A stretch of 64,000 nt of DNA from Sulfurimonas paralvinellae (lineage in GTDB: Bacteria; Campylobacterota; Campylobacteria; Campylobacterales; Sulfurimonadaceae). The notes below the pieces were generated by a model. It was not told the origin of the DNA. It made no database searches and was given only the letters and a program-made list of their open reading frames with translations. Position numbers and translations under genes: made by a program. The stretch spans positions 744,001-808,000 of the forward strand of contig NZ_CP041406.1 of NCBI RefSeq assembly GCF_014905135.1, written 5' to 3'. Positions 1 through 9,093 of the stretch are shown here, one piece after another (the stretch's first letter is position 1; each line of letters starts with the position of its first letter).

Positions 1-864
1 AGCTAAGCCCTCGTTTGCTTTTTTGATGTCAATATTTCTTGAAAGTACTTCTTTGTCAGAAAATTTTGGCATCGGTACTTCTGATTTTGGCGGTATGATC
101 GCATCGACTTTTTGGTTTAAAAGAAAGCTGATGTAGTGATAGAGCAGTTTTTTGTTTGCATACATCTGAATAAGAAGTCTTTCGACATTTCCTTTTTTCG
201 CTTTAACTTCCAAAAGATCGACTTTTTTTGCATAACCGACATCTATCATAGTTTTTGTTGTGTTTTCAAGTATATTAATATTATGTAAAATTTTATTGAG
301 ATTTTTAATGGATGAATCAAGCAGAGCCATATCGTAGTAGCTTTTTTTAAGCTCATACATCTTTTCAGTAGCTATTTTTTCTTTATCGAGTGACTTTATC
401 TTTGTCATCTCATCCATGATGTTTTCATAACTGCTGATAGCAAAACCGGTAAAAAGCGGCACTTCGTACTTGAGTTTGCTTTGGAAGAAATTTCTGTATC
501 CTGGATAATTTAAATCATTTGGTTGAACTTTAAGGACATCTGTTGTTCCTGGAGGTGGTGAAAGAAAGTCAGCAAATCCAAAGTCTCCAAATGTAGCCTC
601 ACGCGAGGTTAGTTTAAATCCAAAAACATTTCCGGCATCATTGGAACGTGCCATATCCTGCTCGAAGGTTAGTTTACCCCAATTCATCCCCGAAACTGTA
701 TCTTTTTTTGCCTTTGCGCTCTGCACATCATATGTAGCTGCTTTGATCTCAAGGTTTTGAGATTGTAAAAGCTCCAATGCTTGCGAGAGAGTAAGGGCAT
801 TAGTCGTTGTGTCATTTGCAGAGAGTACAAGTGCAAATGAAAGCATACTAATGAGTTTTTTCAT
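1..864 (-). CDS. TolC-family outer membrane efflux protein (3' end beyond window)
   Basis: This reads right to left from an ATG at 864 and stays open to base 1, giving 288 residues with the C-terminus outside the window. The N-terminus is a signal peptide (MKKLISMLSFALVLSA). Then comes the typical start of a TolC protomer, LTLSQALELLQSQNLEIKAA, followed by long helical stretches rich in K, E and L. TolC-type proteins form the outer-membrane channel of tripartite efflux or type I secretion systems. A good ribosome site (AAGGAAA) lies just upstream of the ATG and a TATAAT box about 45 bases upstream. It is divergent from the DUF255 gene at 980. The adaptor and pump partners are probably downstream, off the left edge. 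It is distinct from the second TolC-like gene at 4838. Confidence 0.85.
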   Translation of the reverse strand, partial: MKKLISMLSFALVLSANDTTTNALTLSQALELLQSQNLEIKAATYDVQSAKAKKDTVSGMNWGKLTFEQDMARSNDAGNVFGFKLTSREATFGDFGFADFLSPPPGTTDVLKVQPNDLNYPGYRNFFQSKLKYEVPLFTGFAISSYENIMDEMTKIKSLDKEKIATEKMYELKKSYYDMALLDSSIKNLNKILHNINILENTTKTMIDVGYAKKVDLLEVKAKKGNVERLLIQMYANKKLLYHYISFLLNQKVDAIIPPKSEVPMPKFSDKEVLSRNIDIKKANEGLA

Positions 865-907
865 AATGTAATTTTCCTTTGAGTTGTCATCATAATTTTA
901 AGTAGAG

Positions 908-913
908 ATTATA
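908..913 (-). promoter_or_regulatory. -10 box for the TolC-like gene ending at base 1
   Basis: A perfect TATAAT lies on the minus strand. It would start transcription near 901, giving a leader of about 37 bases that carries the AAGGAAA ribosome site. No clear -35 box is visible, which is usual for Campylobacterota sigma-70 promoters. Confidence 0.55.
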
Positions 914-934
914 ACATATATTTTATTTTCCTAT

Positions 935-973
935 ATCACAATTGCATCACATTTAATCATTTTAGAGTATAAT
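935..973 (+). promoter_or_regulatory. Direct repeat plus TATAAT promoter of the secreted DUF255 gene
   Basis: ATCACA occurs at 935 and again at 946, an 11-base period typical of binding sites for OmpR/PhoB-type regulators. A perfect TATAAT follows at 968-973. The repeat therefore occupies the -35 region, where a response regulator would activate. The ATG at 980 lies only 6 bases after the -10 box, so the transcript may be leaderless. A similar 11-base repeat (TATCACAT) occurs upstream of the multihaem cytochrome at 61117. The regulator is not known; the operator role is inferred. Confidence 0.4.
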
Positions 974-979
974 CGGGTT

Positions 980-2950
980 ATGAAGATACTATTTGTAATG
1001 CTTTTTCTCGTTGTTTCTTTGTTACAGGCGAAGGTCTTTACAAATGCTCTTGCAAAAGAGACATCACCTTATCTGCTGCAGCATGCAGACAATCCTGTTG
1101 TATGGATGCCATTAGGAAAAGAAGCTTTTCTTAAAGCAAACAAAGAGAATAAACCTCTCTATATTTCCATAGGTTACTCGACCTGTCACTGGTGCCATGT
1201 CATGGAAGAAGAGTCATTTACAAACATTCAAATAGCAGCTTTGTTAAATAAATACTTCATCTGTATCAAAGTGGATCGTGAAGAGCTGCCGCAGACCGAT
1301 GCCCTCTATCAAAATATATATAAGAAATATTCTGGACATGCAGGCGGCTGGCCTTTAAATGTTTTTATGACACCTCAAAAAGATGTTTTTTATATTACGA
1401 CCTATATCCCTCCAAAACAGAGACCTTATGCGGAAGGCTTTGATACTCTGTTGCCAAAACTGCATCGACTCTATCTGAACAAAAAACATTTACAAAAAGC
1501 CGTTGAAAATATTGCTCACGCAACACAAAAAAGAGAGAAAAGTATAATGAAAAAAGATATCACACTCAATGCTTTTGTAAACTCTTTTAAAAAAATGTAT
1601 GATAGTGATTATCCCGGATTTGGACATTCAAAACAATTTCCGCAAGCTTCCAAAATTGCTTTGACGCTTGATCTGGCAGAACTCACGCAGGATGCTAAAC
1701 TCAAAGAAGCCTATCTTACCCTGCTTGACACAATGGCAATGCGAGGGCTTTATGATCATATAGAAGGCGGTTTCTTTCGTTACAGTGTCGATGTCGAATG
1801 GGAAATTCCCCATTTTGAAAAGATGCTCTATACACAGGCAGAACTCCTGCCTCTTTATGTAAGAGGTTATGAGATCTCACATAAACCACTCTATAAAGAT
1901 ATTGTCACAGAGAGTATAGCAATGCTTGATAAAAGATTTGTTTGGAACAATCTTTACTTCAGTGCGAGTGATGCGGACAGTGATGCAGAAGAGGGTGGTT
2001 ACTACACCTTCTCACGCAGTGAAATAGATAAAGCACTTAAATACAATGTTCACGAAGATGATATCAAAGAGGCACTTGGATTTCGTCTCGAGGGGAATAT
2101 GCATGTCAAAATTCATCTCGGTTTTGACAATGATGAACGTCCAAAAGGTTTTAGAGAGTTTCAAACTATGCTGCGTGAGGTACGAAAGAGTAAAAAATTT
2201 CCTTTCATAGATAAGAAGATCAATACTGCGTGGAATGCGATGATGATAGAAGCGCTCTACAAAGCGGACTATATAGATGTTAAGTACGCAAAAAAAGCGA
2301 ACAGACATCTTCAAGCACTGCAAAATCTGATGCTGCGTGAGCAAGAGCTTTACCATCAGAGTGTGCCGGATCATATACCAAGTCAAAAAGGACTTTTAGA
2401 AGATTACGCTTTTTTTATTGGTGCTTTGATCGCTTCTTATGAGAGCAGTTATGATGAAGATAAGCTGATGCTTGCTGAGTATCTGCTTTGGCAGGCTAAA
2501 GAGAAATTTTATAAAAATGGTGTCTGGTACTTGAGTGAGCAAAGAAATGTGAAGGCTGATCTGAATGACAAATACTACACTTCCTCACTCTCTAAAATAA
2601 TTCAAGACATTCTAAAACTCTCTGGCATTAAAGAGTCATTGCGTTATGAAAAACTAGCTTATGCAAGTATGAATAATCTACATTTAGAACTACAGGAAAG
2701 GTTGGCTGATGCCCCTGCACTTGCAAGAGCATATTTGATGCAAAAAGAGGGTGTGGTCTCTTTAAAGAGCAAAAAAGAGAATTTGCTGAAAAACTATAAA
2801 AAAATTCAAGAGATTCTTTATCCCTATATCGTGACCGTACCTAAAGATTATGACAGCTATCTGGCTTGCACACTACGACAGTGTTTTAGCCAAGAGAAAG
2901 AGTTGAAATTAATTATTGAGAAAATCAACAGATATAAGAAAAAAATATAG
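980..2950 (+). CDS. Secreted DUF255 / YyaL-type thioredoxin-fold protein
   Basis: This 656-residue protein has an N-terminal signal peptide ([18 protein letters not shown]) and then the DUF255 (Spata20/YyaL) thioredoxin-like domain, with the motif [14 protein letters not shown] near residues 70-83. The rest is an alpha/alpha-toroid domain like those of N-acylglucosamine epimerases and glycosidases, with motifs such as [13 protein letters not shown] and SASDADSD. The precise reaction of this family is not established. A paralogue at 22671-24605 shares the whole architecture but has no signal peptide, so the organism has an exported and a cytoplasmic version. A TATAAT lies 6 bases before the ATG and no Shine-Dalgarno is visible, so the mRNA may be leaderless. 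An alternative start is the ATG at 998, which would shorten the signal peptide. Confidence 0.85.
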   Translation: MKILFVMLFLVVSLLQAKVFTNALAKETSPYLLQHADNPVVWMPLGKEAFLKANKENKPLYISIGYSTCHWCHVMEEESFTNIQIAALLNKYFICIKVDREELPQTDALYQNIYKKYSGHAGGWPLNVFMTPQKDVFYITTYIPPKQRPYAEGFDTLLPKLHRLYLNKKHLQKAVENIAHATQKREKSIMKKDITLNAFVNSFKKMYDSDYPGFGHSKQFPQASKIALTLDLAELTQDAKLKEAYLTLLDTMAMRGLYDHIEGGFFRYSVDVEWEIPHFEKMLYTQAELLPLYVRGYEISHKPLYKDIVTESIAMLDKRFVWNNLYFSASDADSDAEEGGYYTFSRSEIDKALKYNVHEDDIKEALGFRLEGNMHVKIHLGFDNDERPKGFREFQTMLREVRKSKKFPFIDKKINTAWNAMMIEALYKADYIDVKYAKKANRHLQALQNLMLREQELYHQSVPDHIPSQKGLLEDYAFFIGALIASYESSYDEDKLMLAEYLLWQAKEKFYKNGVWYLSEQRNVKADLNDKYYTSSLSKIIQDILKLSGIKESLRYEKLAYASMNNLHLELQERLADAPALARAYLMQKEGVVSLKSKKENLLKNYKKIQEILYPYIVTVPKDYDSYLACTLRQCFSQEKELKLIIEKINRYKKKI

Positions 2951-3015
2951 CTGAGTTTTAAGTTTATATCACTAAAATTTGATTTCTATTTTTATATTTG
3001 AAGGTAATTCATTTT

Positions 3016-3465
3016 ATGGCGAACTCCTGTCCTCTTAACTTTGTAAAGGTCGATTCAAACATTGCACGATTCAGCTCACTATTTGTTGCGTTGCTGGTCA
3101 TTGTCTATCTCATTACAAACAATGTTTGGATTCTCTATTTTTTAGCATTTGATTTTATAATGAAACTTTTTTTAAACCCGGGAATCTCGCCAATAATGAT
3201 GCTGGCAACTTTTTTAAAGGGTCTGTTTAAAATAAAAGACAAATTTACTGATGGCGGTGCAAAAAAATTGGCAGGAATGTTTGGACTGACATTTGTCATA
3301 CTACTGATAATCGCGCACTATCTTGATATCTGGGTACTTTCTCTTGGGATTGCCATTGTGTTTTTAATCTGTTCACTGCTCGATGTCTTCTTAAACTTTT
3401 GCATTGGTTGTAAAATTTACTATATAATTCGAAAAATATATCCAAATTTTATGAATAATTTATAG
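3016..3465 (+). CDS. DUF4395 integral membrane protein
   Basis: The protein has 149 residues, counted from the ATG at 3016, which has the ribosome site GAAGGTAA about 10 bases upstream. A TTG 18 bases earlier in frame is less likely because the ribosome site would then lie inside the gene. It opens with MANSCPLNFVKVDSNIAR, the conserved Cys-Pro and Asn-Arg signature of DUF4395. It has about four hydrophobic segments and ends with a paired-cysteine motif, FCIGCKIYY. The function is unknown. In other bacteria such proteins often occur beside thioredoxin-like or rhodanese genes, which fits the upstream thioredoxin-fold gene. It is 18 bases upstream of the permease, probably cotranscribed. Confidence 0.7.
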   Translation: MANSCPLNFVKVDSNIARFSSLFVALLVIVYLITNNVWILYFLAFDFIMKLFLNPGISPIMMLATFLKGLFKIKDKFTDGGAKKLAGMFGLTFVILLIIAHYLDIWVLSLGIAIVFLICSLLDVFLNFCIGCKIYYIIRKIYPNFMNNL

Positions 3466-3483
3466 AATTTTTTTAGGAATACA

Positions 3484-4785
3484 ATGCGAAGCATAGGACT
3501 TTTAGGCGCGATATCTATAGGTATCGGCGGTATGGTAGGCGGTGGAATCTTTGCCGTTTTGGGTGAAGCGGTCTCTTTGGCTCACGGTGCAACGGCAGTG
3601 GCCTTTGGAATTGCAGGACTAGTGGCTATTTTAACGGCATATTCTTATGCAAAACTCTCTGTTACTTACCAAAGCGAAGGAGGAACAGTCACATTTATAG
3701 ATAAAGCTTTTGGAGATAACATCCTCTCAGGAAGTGTCAATCTGATGCTGTGGCTGAGTTATCTTGTAACTATTTCACTCTATGCTACAGCTTTTGCATC
3801 GTATGGAGAGACCTTTTTTACACAAAAAAGTAATTTGCTCCATCATGGACTCATAACATTTGCCATTCTTCTGCCTGCTGTTATCAATCTTGTCTCTGCC
3901 TCTTTTGTTGGAAAGAGCGAGACGGTTATTGTCGTTATAAAGGTCTCACTGCTTATCTTAGTCATTGTTGCCGGTGCTTCTTACGTCGATACTGCGAGAA
4001 TGTCGCCGGAACATTGGGGAACACCGCTTTCTATTGTAACAGCGGGAATGATCATTTTTGTAGCTTATGAAGGTTTTGAACTTATAGCTAACTCTGCTGA
4101 AGATATTAAAGAACCGTTAAAAAATCTGCCTCGGGCTTTTTATGCTTCTGTCGGTATCGTTATAGTGCTTTATATTCTCATTGCTATTATTACGGTGGGA
4201 AGTGTCAGTGAAGATGTTTTGATGAAAGCAAAAGATTATGCCCTTGCTGCTGCAGCGCAGCCTTCACTTGGTCATACAGGCTTTGTGCTTGTCTCATTTG
4301 CCGCACTGCTTTCTACTTTTTCTGCTATCAATGCAACCATCTACGGCAATGCCAGACTTGGCTATATCGTTGCAAAAGATGGAAAGCTCCCTCGGTCACT
4401 GATGGATGAAGACAAAAAAAGCGGTGTGCCTTTTCGAGGGGTGCTCTATACGACACTGCTGAGTCTTATTCTTGCAAATAGTATTGACCTTACGGAGATA
4501 GCCATCATTGGGAGTGCAGGGTTTTTACTCATCTTTACACTTGTAAATCTCAGTGCATATACCCTGCGTGAGGAGATAGGAGCAAATAAATTCGTTGTCG
4601 TGATATCTTCTATATTGGCATTTTTGGCGCTTTGTACCTTGATGCTGCATACATACAACTCCAATCCGAGAGCTGTCGTTATTTTTATGTCTTTCATCAT
4701 TATCTCCGTCTTGTTTGAACTTATTTACGGACGTTATGTCCGTGGGCAGATATTTAACAGAAAATATAAAAAAGCAAAAAATTAA
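3484..4785 (+). CDS. APC-superfamily amino acid permease
   Basis: The product has 433 residues and about twelve transmembrane helices. The first helix contains GAISIGIGGMVGGGIFAVLG, the unwound glycine-rich substrate-binding helix of the amino acid/polyamine/organocation superfamily. A second conserved segment, ITAGMIIFVAYEGFELIAN, corresponds to TM6. The substrate cannot be read from the sequence. The ATG at 3484 is preceded by AGGAAT. The length is typical for compact bacterial APC permeases. No specific link to the neighbouring genes is evident. Confidence 0.85.
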   Translation: MRSIGLLGAISIGIGGMVGGGIFAVLGEAVSLAHGATAVAFGIAGLVAILTAYSYAKLSVTYQSEGGTVTFIDKAFGDNILSGSVNLMLWLSYLVTISLYATAFASYGETFFTQKSNLLHHGLITFAILLPAVINLVSASFVGKSETVIVVIKVSLLILVIVAGASYVDTARMSPEHWGTPLSIVTAGMIIFVAYEGFELIANSAEDIKEPLKNLPRAFYASVGIVIVLYILIAIITVGSVSEDVLMKAKDYALAAAAQPSLGHTGFVLVSFAALLSTFSAINATIYGNARLGYIVAKDGKLPRSLMDEDKKSGVPFRGVLYTTLLSLILANSIDLTEIAIIGSAGFLLIFTLVNLSAYTLREEIGANKFVVVISSILAFLALCTLMLHTYNSNPRAVVIFMSFIIISVLFELIYGRYVRGQIFNRKYKKAKN

Positions 4786-4807
4786 CATTATCCTAACATA
4801 GAAGTTG

Positions 4808-4813
4808 TATACT
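4808..4813 (+). promoter_or_regulatory. -10 box of the efflux operon
   Basis: TATACT lies in the context AGTTGTATACTT. It is followed about 25 bases later by the start of the TolC-like gene and its AGGAA ribosome site. The same AGTTGTATACTT stretch recurs at 28115-28126 before dsbD. Confidence 0.5.
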
Positions 4814-4837
4814 TGTAAAAAAGTTAGGAAATTATGT

Positions 4838-6091
4838 ATGAAAAAATTTTTACTGCTTTTGTTTTTTTGTACTTCTGTTGTCAATGCAGAAGTTTTGACG
4901 CTGCAGGAGAGCATTGACAAAGTCCTGCAAAATTATCCGGATGTCAAGACGTTTGAGCTAAAGATAAAACAGTCCGAATCCTCTTACAGATCGGCATTTG
5001 CAGATTATCTGCCTCAAGTTGAAGTTCAGGGAGAATACGATGCGACAGGGACCTATGTATTGCCGCAAAACGGCTCTTTTCATACTGTAGATGATTCAGG
5101 ATGGAATGCCGGTGTCAATCTTAAACAAAAGATATGGGATTTTTCAAAGACATCTTCAAAGGTAAATGCTTCCAAAGTTGACAAAGATATCTCACAACTC
5201 TCTCTCAAGGAGTTGAAGGCCCTTTTAGTCTATAAGGTGAAAAGTCTTTATGAACTCATGGTAGTACAGAGTGAGGCTATTGAAGTTCGTAAAAAAGATC
5301 TTGAATCCAAAGAAGCGTATTATGAACAGGCAAGAGCACTTGTAAAACAGGGGCTCAAAACCGAAGCGGATGCAAACCGTTTTCTCTCTGCCGTCTATCT
5401 TGCTAAAGATAATCTCGCCATTGCACAAACAAGTTATGAAAAAGCAAAGGCAACACTTTCTCTCTATATGGATGAAAAAATCCCGCAAAATATCACTTTA
5501 GAGAGAGAATTTTTAAAGCGGGAATTTCATTCGCCTGCCAATTTGCAAAAAGATATACTGCAGAGTAACTATTCACTGCAGATAGATGAACAGAACATCA
5601 AAAAAAATATACTCCTGCATAAATCTGCACAGGCTTCGCATTACGGTTCCATAGATGCTATTGCTTCATACAACCATATTGACACCTTGAATGTGTATGA
5701 TACAAAACTTGCGGGTGTGACGCTGAGTATTCCTCTCTACAGCGGTGGAAGAGTTTCCGCTGAAGCACAAAAAGCACAAATATCGGCACAGATAGCAGCG
5801 GAACAAAAACGTTCGCGTGAGCTTGCACTCAAGGAGGAGTTGAACAATCTTCTCTTTGATATTGAGCGTTATAACAATACTGTCGCTGCACGAAAAGCAC
5901 AGTTGACGTCTGCACAGAGTACAAAGAATGTTCTCGATGCACGTTATAAAGAGGGTCTTGCAACATACATAGAGGTTTTAGATGCGACATCACAGGTGCT
6001 CAATGCTCGTTTGTCCCTGTTGGAAACTTACTACTCAAGAGCACTGAGTATGGATAGAATTGATTATCTTCAAGGAAAAATAGATGAATAG
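4838..6091 (+). CDS. TolC-family outer membrane efflux protein
   Basis: The protein has 417 residues from the ATG at 4838, which has AGGA at a spacing of 8; an in-frame TTG at 4805 has no ribosome site and would precede the signal peptide. It begins with the signal peptide MKKFLLLLFFCTSVVNA, then LTLQESIDKVLQNYPDVKTF, the first helix of a TolC protomer. Two repeats of long amphipathic helices follow, with the conserved GVTLSIPLYSGGRVSAE of the second repeat near residue 300 and RYKEGLATYIEVLDA near the end. It is the first gene of a four-gene tripartite pump with the HlyD adaptor (overlapping by 8 bases), the FtsX permease and the ATPase. Confidence 0.9.
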   Translation: MKKFLLLLFFCTSVVNAEVLTLQESIDKVLQNYPDVKTFELKIKQSESSYRSAFADYLPQVEVQGEYDATGTYVLPQNGSFHTVDDSGWNAGVNLKQKIWDFSKTSSKVNASKVDKDISQLSLKELKALLVYKVKSLYELMVVQSEAIEVRKKDLESKEAYYEQARALVKQGLKTEADANRFLSAVYLAKDNLAIAQTSYEKAKATLSLYMDEKIPQNITLEREFLKREFHSPANLQKDILQSNYSLQIDEQNIKKNILLHKSAQASHYGSIDAIASYNHIDTLNVYDTKLAGVTLSIPLYSGGRVSAEAQKAQISAQIAAEQKRSRELALKEELNNLLFDIERYNNTVAARKAQLTSAQSTKNVLDARYKEGLATYIEVLDATSQVLNARLSLLETYYSRALSMDRIDYLQGKIDE

Positions 6092-7223
6092 ATATATAAA
6101 ATATGTGGTGATGGTTATTGTTGTTGTCTTTGTAGCTGCACTTTTTTACAATAAGGTCTACATTCCAAAAAGTACTTATGCCAAAGTTACGGCACAAAAA
6201 GGAAATATTGATATATCGGTCTTTGGCATCGGTAATGTCAGCGCAAGAGATATCTACACTGTCAATTCACAGGTACCGGCAAAGATAAAGGAGATAAAAA
6301 CCGATGCCGGAGAATGGGTAAAAAAAGGTGATTTGTTGGTAGTGCTTGATGCTGTTGATCTGCCGCAGCTTTTAGAAGAGGTAAAAATATCGGTACAAAA
6401 AGCCACGTTGAACTTAGAAGCTGCAAACAAAGAGCTGCAAACGCTTTTGGCGCAAAAAAAGCTGGCACTCATCACCTATAAGCGCTATGAAAAACTCAAA
6501 GAGCAGTCCTTTGCATCACAATCGGAGTATGACAAGGCAAAGGCAGACCTTGATGTACTCAGCGCACAGATAGGTGCAAATCTTGCACAGATAGCGTCCG
6601 CAAAAGCAGAAATAAAGCGTGCAAAAAAGAGTGTAGAAGCGCTGCGTGAGAAGCTCAAACAGTACAAAATATATGCACCGATCGACGGCTATGTCATCCA
6701 AAGAACAGCAGATAGTGCCCAAAGTGTTTTGACATCGCAGCCGATCTTAAAGATAGTAGATCCAAAAACTGTATGGATTCAGGCTTATATAGATGAGCGA
6801 ATTAGCGGTAGTATAAAAGTCGATCAACATGCAACTATAACACTGCGATCTAAAGCAGATGAAAAACTTCATGGTTATGTCAAGAGAATAGTTCCACAGA
6901 GTGACAGTGTGACACAGGAGCGTGAGGTAGACATCGCCTTTGAAAAACTGCCTATCCCTTTTTATATCAACGAACAGGCAGAGGTATCCATCGTTACAAA
7001 GCAGTTAAAAGATGTTTTGACAATTCCGGTAGATGCCATAGTACACAGCGATGGTAAAAGTGCTGTATGGCTGAATAAAAAAGGACATGCCTCTTTATAT
7101 AAGATCAATGTTCTTGGTATTGATGACACTGTGGCAGCTGTAAAAGAGCTGCCTCAAAATGCAGTAATACTTATACCTTCGACAGGTAAAAAAACATTGC
7201 GTGAAGGAATGAGAGTTCACTGA
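6084..7223 (+). CDS. HlyD/MacA-type periplasmic adaptor (membrane fusion protein)
   Basis: The product has 379 residues with one N-terminal membrane segment (YVVMVIVVVFVAALFYN). The order is a biotinyl-lipoyl half motif around AKIKEIKTDAGEWVKKGDLLVVLD, a long coiled-coil hairpin (about residues 90-195), the returning lipoyl half IYAPIDGYVIQR, then beta-barrel and membrane-proximal domains. It bridges the inner-membrane ABC pump and the TolC duct. It overlaps the TolC gene by 8 bases and the permease by 1 base, which implies translational coupling. The exported substrate is unknown. Confidence 0.9.
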   Translation: MNRYIKYVVMVIVVVFVAALFYNKVYIPKSTYAKVTAQKGNIDISVFGIGNVSARDIYTVNSQVPAKIKEIKTDAGEWVKKGDLLVVLDAVDLPQLLEEVKISVQKATLNLEAANKELQTLLAQKKLALITYKRYEKLKEQSFASQSEYDKAKADLDVLSAQIGANLAQIASAKAEIKRAKKSVEALREKLKQYKIYAPIDGYVIQRTADSAQSVLTSQPILKIVDPKTVWIQAYIDERISGSIKVDQHATITLRSKADEKLHGYVKRIVPQSDSVTQEREVDIAFEKLPIPFYINEQAEVSIVTKQLKDVLTIPVDAIVHSDGKSAVWLNKKGHASLYKINVLGIDDTVAAVKELPQNAVILIPSTGKKTLREGMRVH

Positions 7224-8368
7224 TGATAAATCTGGCACAAAAAGAGATCTCCCATACTTTTGGTAAGTTCATAGTGACTGCTATGGGCGTGGGTATGCTG
7301 CTTGGCATAGTTATGATAATGATGGGAGTATATCGCGGGATGATCATTGATGCACAGGTTCTGCTCAATGATCTCGATGTTGATCTGTGGGTAGTACAGG
7401 AAAACACCCTCGGACCCTTTGCTGAGGCTTCGAGAGTGCATGAAGACCTAAAAGATACGATTCGAGTGATAGAAGGTGTGGACAAATCCGAAGGCATTAC
7501 TTTTCAAAATCTGCAACTCCCATCAAAAGAGGGAGCTGTACGTGTATTTGCCGTTGGTTTTAATCCTTTTGGTGCTATTAATCCCATCAATGCAGATCGT
7601 CTTGTCGCAGGACGGGGACTGCAGCATTCGCACTATGAAATGGTCGTAACAGATAAGACAGGATTTAAGCTGCATGAGAAGATAAATCTGGGACGGGATC
7701 TCTACACTGTTGTCGGTATCACACATGGTACGGTCTCTTCAGGTGGTGATCCGCTTGTCTACATCTCTTTAAAGGATGCACAGGAGTTACAGTTTCTTTA
7801 CTCAAATGCGCGCATACGAAATGACAGAGCACGCGGCATAAACGGTCTTAATTCGCATATGGTCAATGCCGTTGTCGCAACTGTAAAAAATGGGTATGAC
7901 GTTGATAGTGTTGCTGAGAGTATCCGAAGATTTAAGCATAAATCAGTGTATACCGGCAGTGAAGAGAGAAAAATTTTGACACAAAATCTCATTAAGATGG
8001 CATCCAAACAGATAGGGATGTTTACGGTTATTTTAGTGGTCGTTTCAACGATAATCATCGCTCTTATCATCTACACGATGACGCTTGAAAAGATGAAAGA
8101 GATAGCCATTATGAAACTCATCGGTATTCCAAACGCTATGATAATAAAAATGATCGTTCAGGAGACTGTTTTGATGGGGGTTTTGGCTTTTATAGCAGGA
8201 AATATCTTTGCACATCTTATCTATAGTAAATTTCCAAAACGGGTTGTACTCGAGACACCGGATGCATTTGGGCTTTTTGTTGTTGTTATTATCGCTTCGA
8301 TCCTTGCTTCATTTGTTGGAGTAAAGAAAGTGATAAGCGCAGACCCTTCAGAAGCGATAGGAGGATAG
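7223..8368 (+). CDS. ABC transporter permease, FtsX/MacB (DevC-like) type
   Basis: The protein has 381 residues. One transmembrane helix near the N-terminus (about 15-35) is followed by a large periplasmic domain of about 220 residues and three helices at the C-terminus. This is the four-helix FtsX-like topology of MacB, LolC/E and DevC. EKMKEIAIMKLIGIPNAMIIKMIVQ is the cytoplasmic coupling segment typical of the family. The ATG overlaps the TGA of the adaptor gene (TGATG) and the ATPase follows after one base. Together these encode a mechanotransmission-type exporter for a periplasmic substrate, perhaps a lipid, peptide or siderophore. Confidence 0.88.
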   Translation: MINLAQKEISHTFGKFIVTAMGVGMLLGIVMIMMGVYRGMIIDAQVLLNDLDVDLWVVQENTLGPFAEASRVHEDLKDTIRVIEGVDKSEGITFQNLQLPSKEGAVRVFAVGFNPFGAINPINADRLVAGRGLQHSHYEMVVTDKTGFKLHEKINLGRDLYTVVGITHGTVSSGGDPLVYISLKDAQELQFLYSNARIRNDRARGINGLNSHMVNAVVATVKNGYDVDSVAESIRRFKHKSVYTGSEERKILTQNLIKMASKQIGMFTVILVVVSTIIIALIIYTMTLEKMKEIAIMKLIGIPNAMIIKMIVQETVLMGVLAFIAGNIFAHLIYSKFPKRVVLETPDAFGLFVVVIIASILASFVGVKKVISADPSEAIGG

Positions 8369-8369
8369 T

Positions 8370-9083
8370 ATGAACAAACAGGCGATAAAAGTAGAGAACC
8401 TTGTTAAAAACTTTGGAAAAGGAGAGAGCCTTGTTGAGGTAATTAACGGGGCTTCTTTTGAGGTAAATAAAGGTGAACTCGTAGCACTTGTCGCACCAAG
8501 TGGGGCGGGAAAGACAACGCTGCTGATGATGATAGGCTGCGTGGAAGAGCCGACAAGTGGGAGAATATGGCTTGGGGATGAGAAAGTCTATGAAAACAGA
8601 TGGCTGACAAAAGAGACGCGAAAGATACGACGTGAGAAGATAGGTTTTATCTTTCAGGCACACTATCTCATTCCATTTTTAAATATCATTGAAAATGTAA
8701 CACTTGTACCGCAGACCAATGGCATCTCGAAGGAAGAGAGTGAAAAAACAGCGATGGAGCTGCTGGAGTATTTTGAAATTAGCGATAAAGCTCACGCAAT
8801 GCCTTCAGAACTCTCAGGAGGGCAGAACCAGCGTGCAGCGATCGCACGGGCATTGGCTAACAAACCGCAGATAATCTTAGCAGATGAACCGACAGCGGCA
8901 CTTGACATAAAACGTTCTGTAGATGTTGTCAAAATGCTCAAAAAGATTGCAACAGATCAGGATGTAGCCGTCATCATGGTCACGCATGATGAAGCGATGC
9001 TGCCGCTTTGTGATAGAATACTCAAGATAGAAGATAAAAAAGTGGTATCGAGTGAGGTACCGCGGGATACAAAAATATTGTAA
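8370..9083 (+). CDS. ABC transporter ATP-binding protein (LolD/DevA/MacB-N type)
   Basis: The protein has 237 residues. The Walker A motif reads APSGAGKTT rather than the usual GPSGSGKST, but the essential GxxGxGKT/S lysine and threonine are kept except for the first glycine, which is alanine. Other visible elements are a Q-loop (FIFQAHYLIPFL), the signature LSGGQNQRAAIARALA, Walker B IILADEPTAALD, and the switch histidine MVTHDEAM. It lies one base after the permease stop codon and is the last gene of the pump operon. An MFS carrier follows after a short gap. Confidence 0.9.
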   Translation: MNKQAIKVENLVKNFGKGESLVEVINGASFEVNKGELVALVAPSGAGKTTLLMMIGCVEEPTSGRIWLGDEKVYENRWLTKETRKIRREKIGFIFQAHYLIPFLNIIENVTLVPQTNGISKEESEKTAMELLEYFEISDKAHAMPSELSGGQNQRAAIARALANKPQIILADEPTAALDIKRSVDVVKMLKKIATDQDVAVIMVTHDEAMLPLCDRILKIEDKKVVSSEVPRDTKIL

Positions 9084-9093
9084 AGGTATCTGA

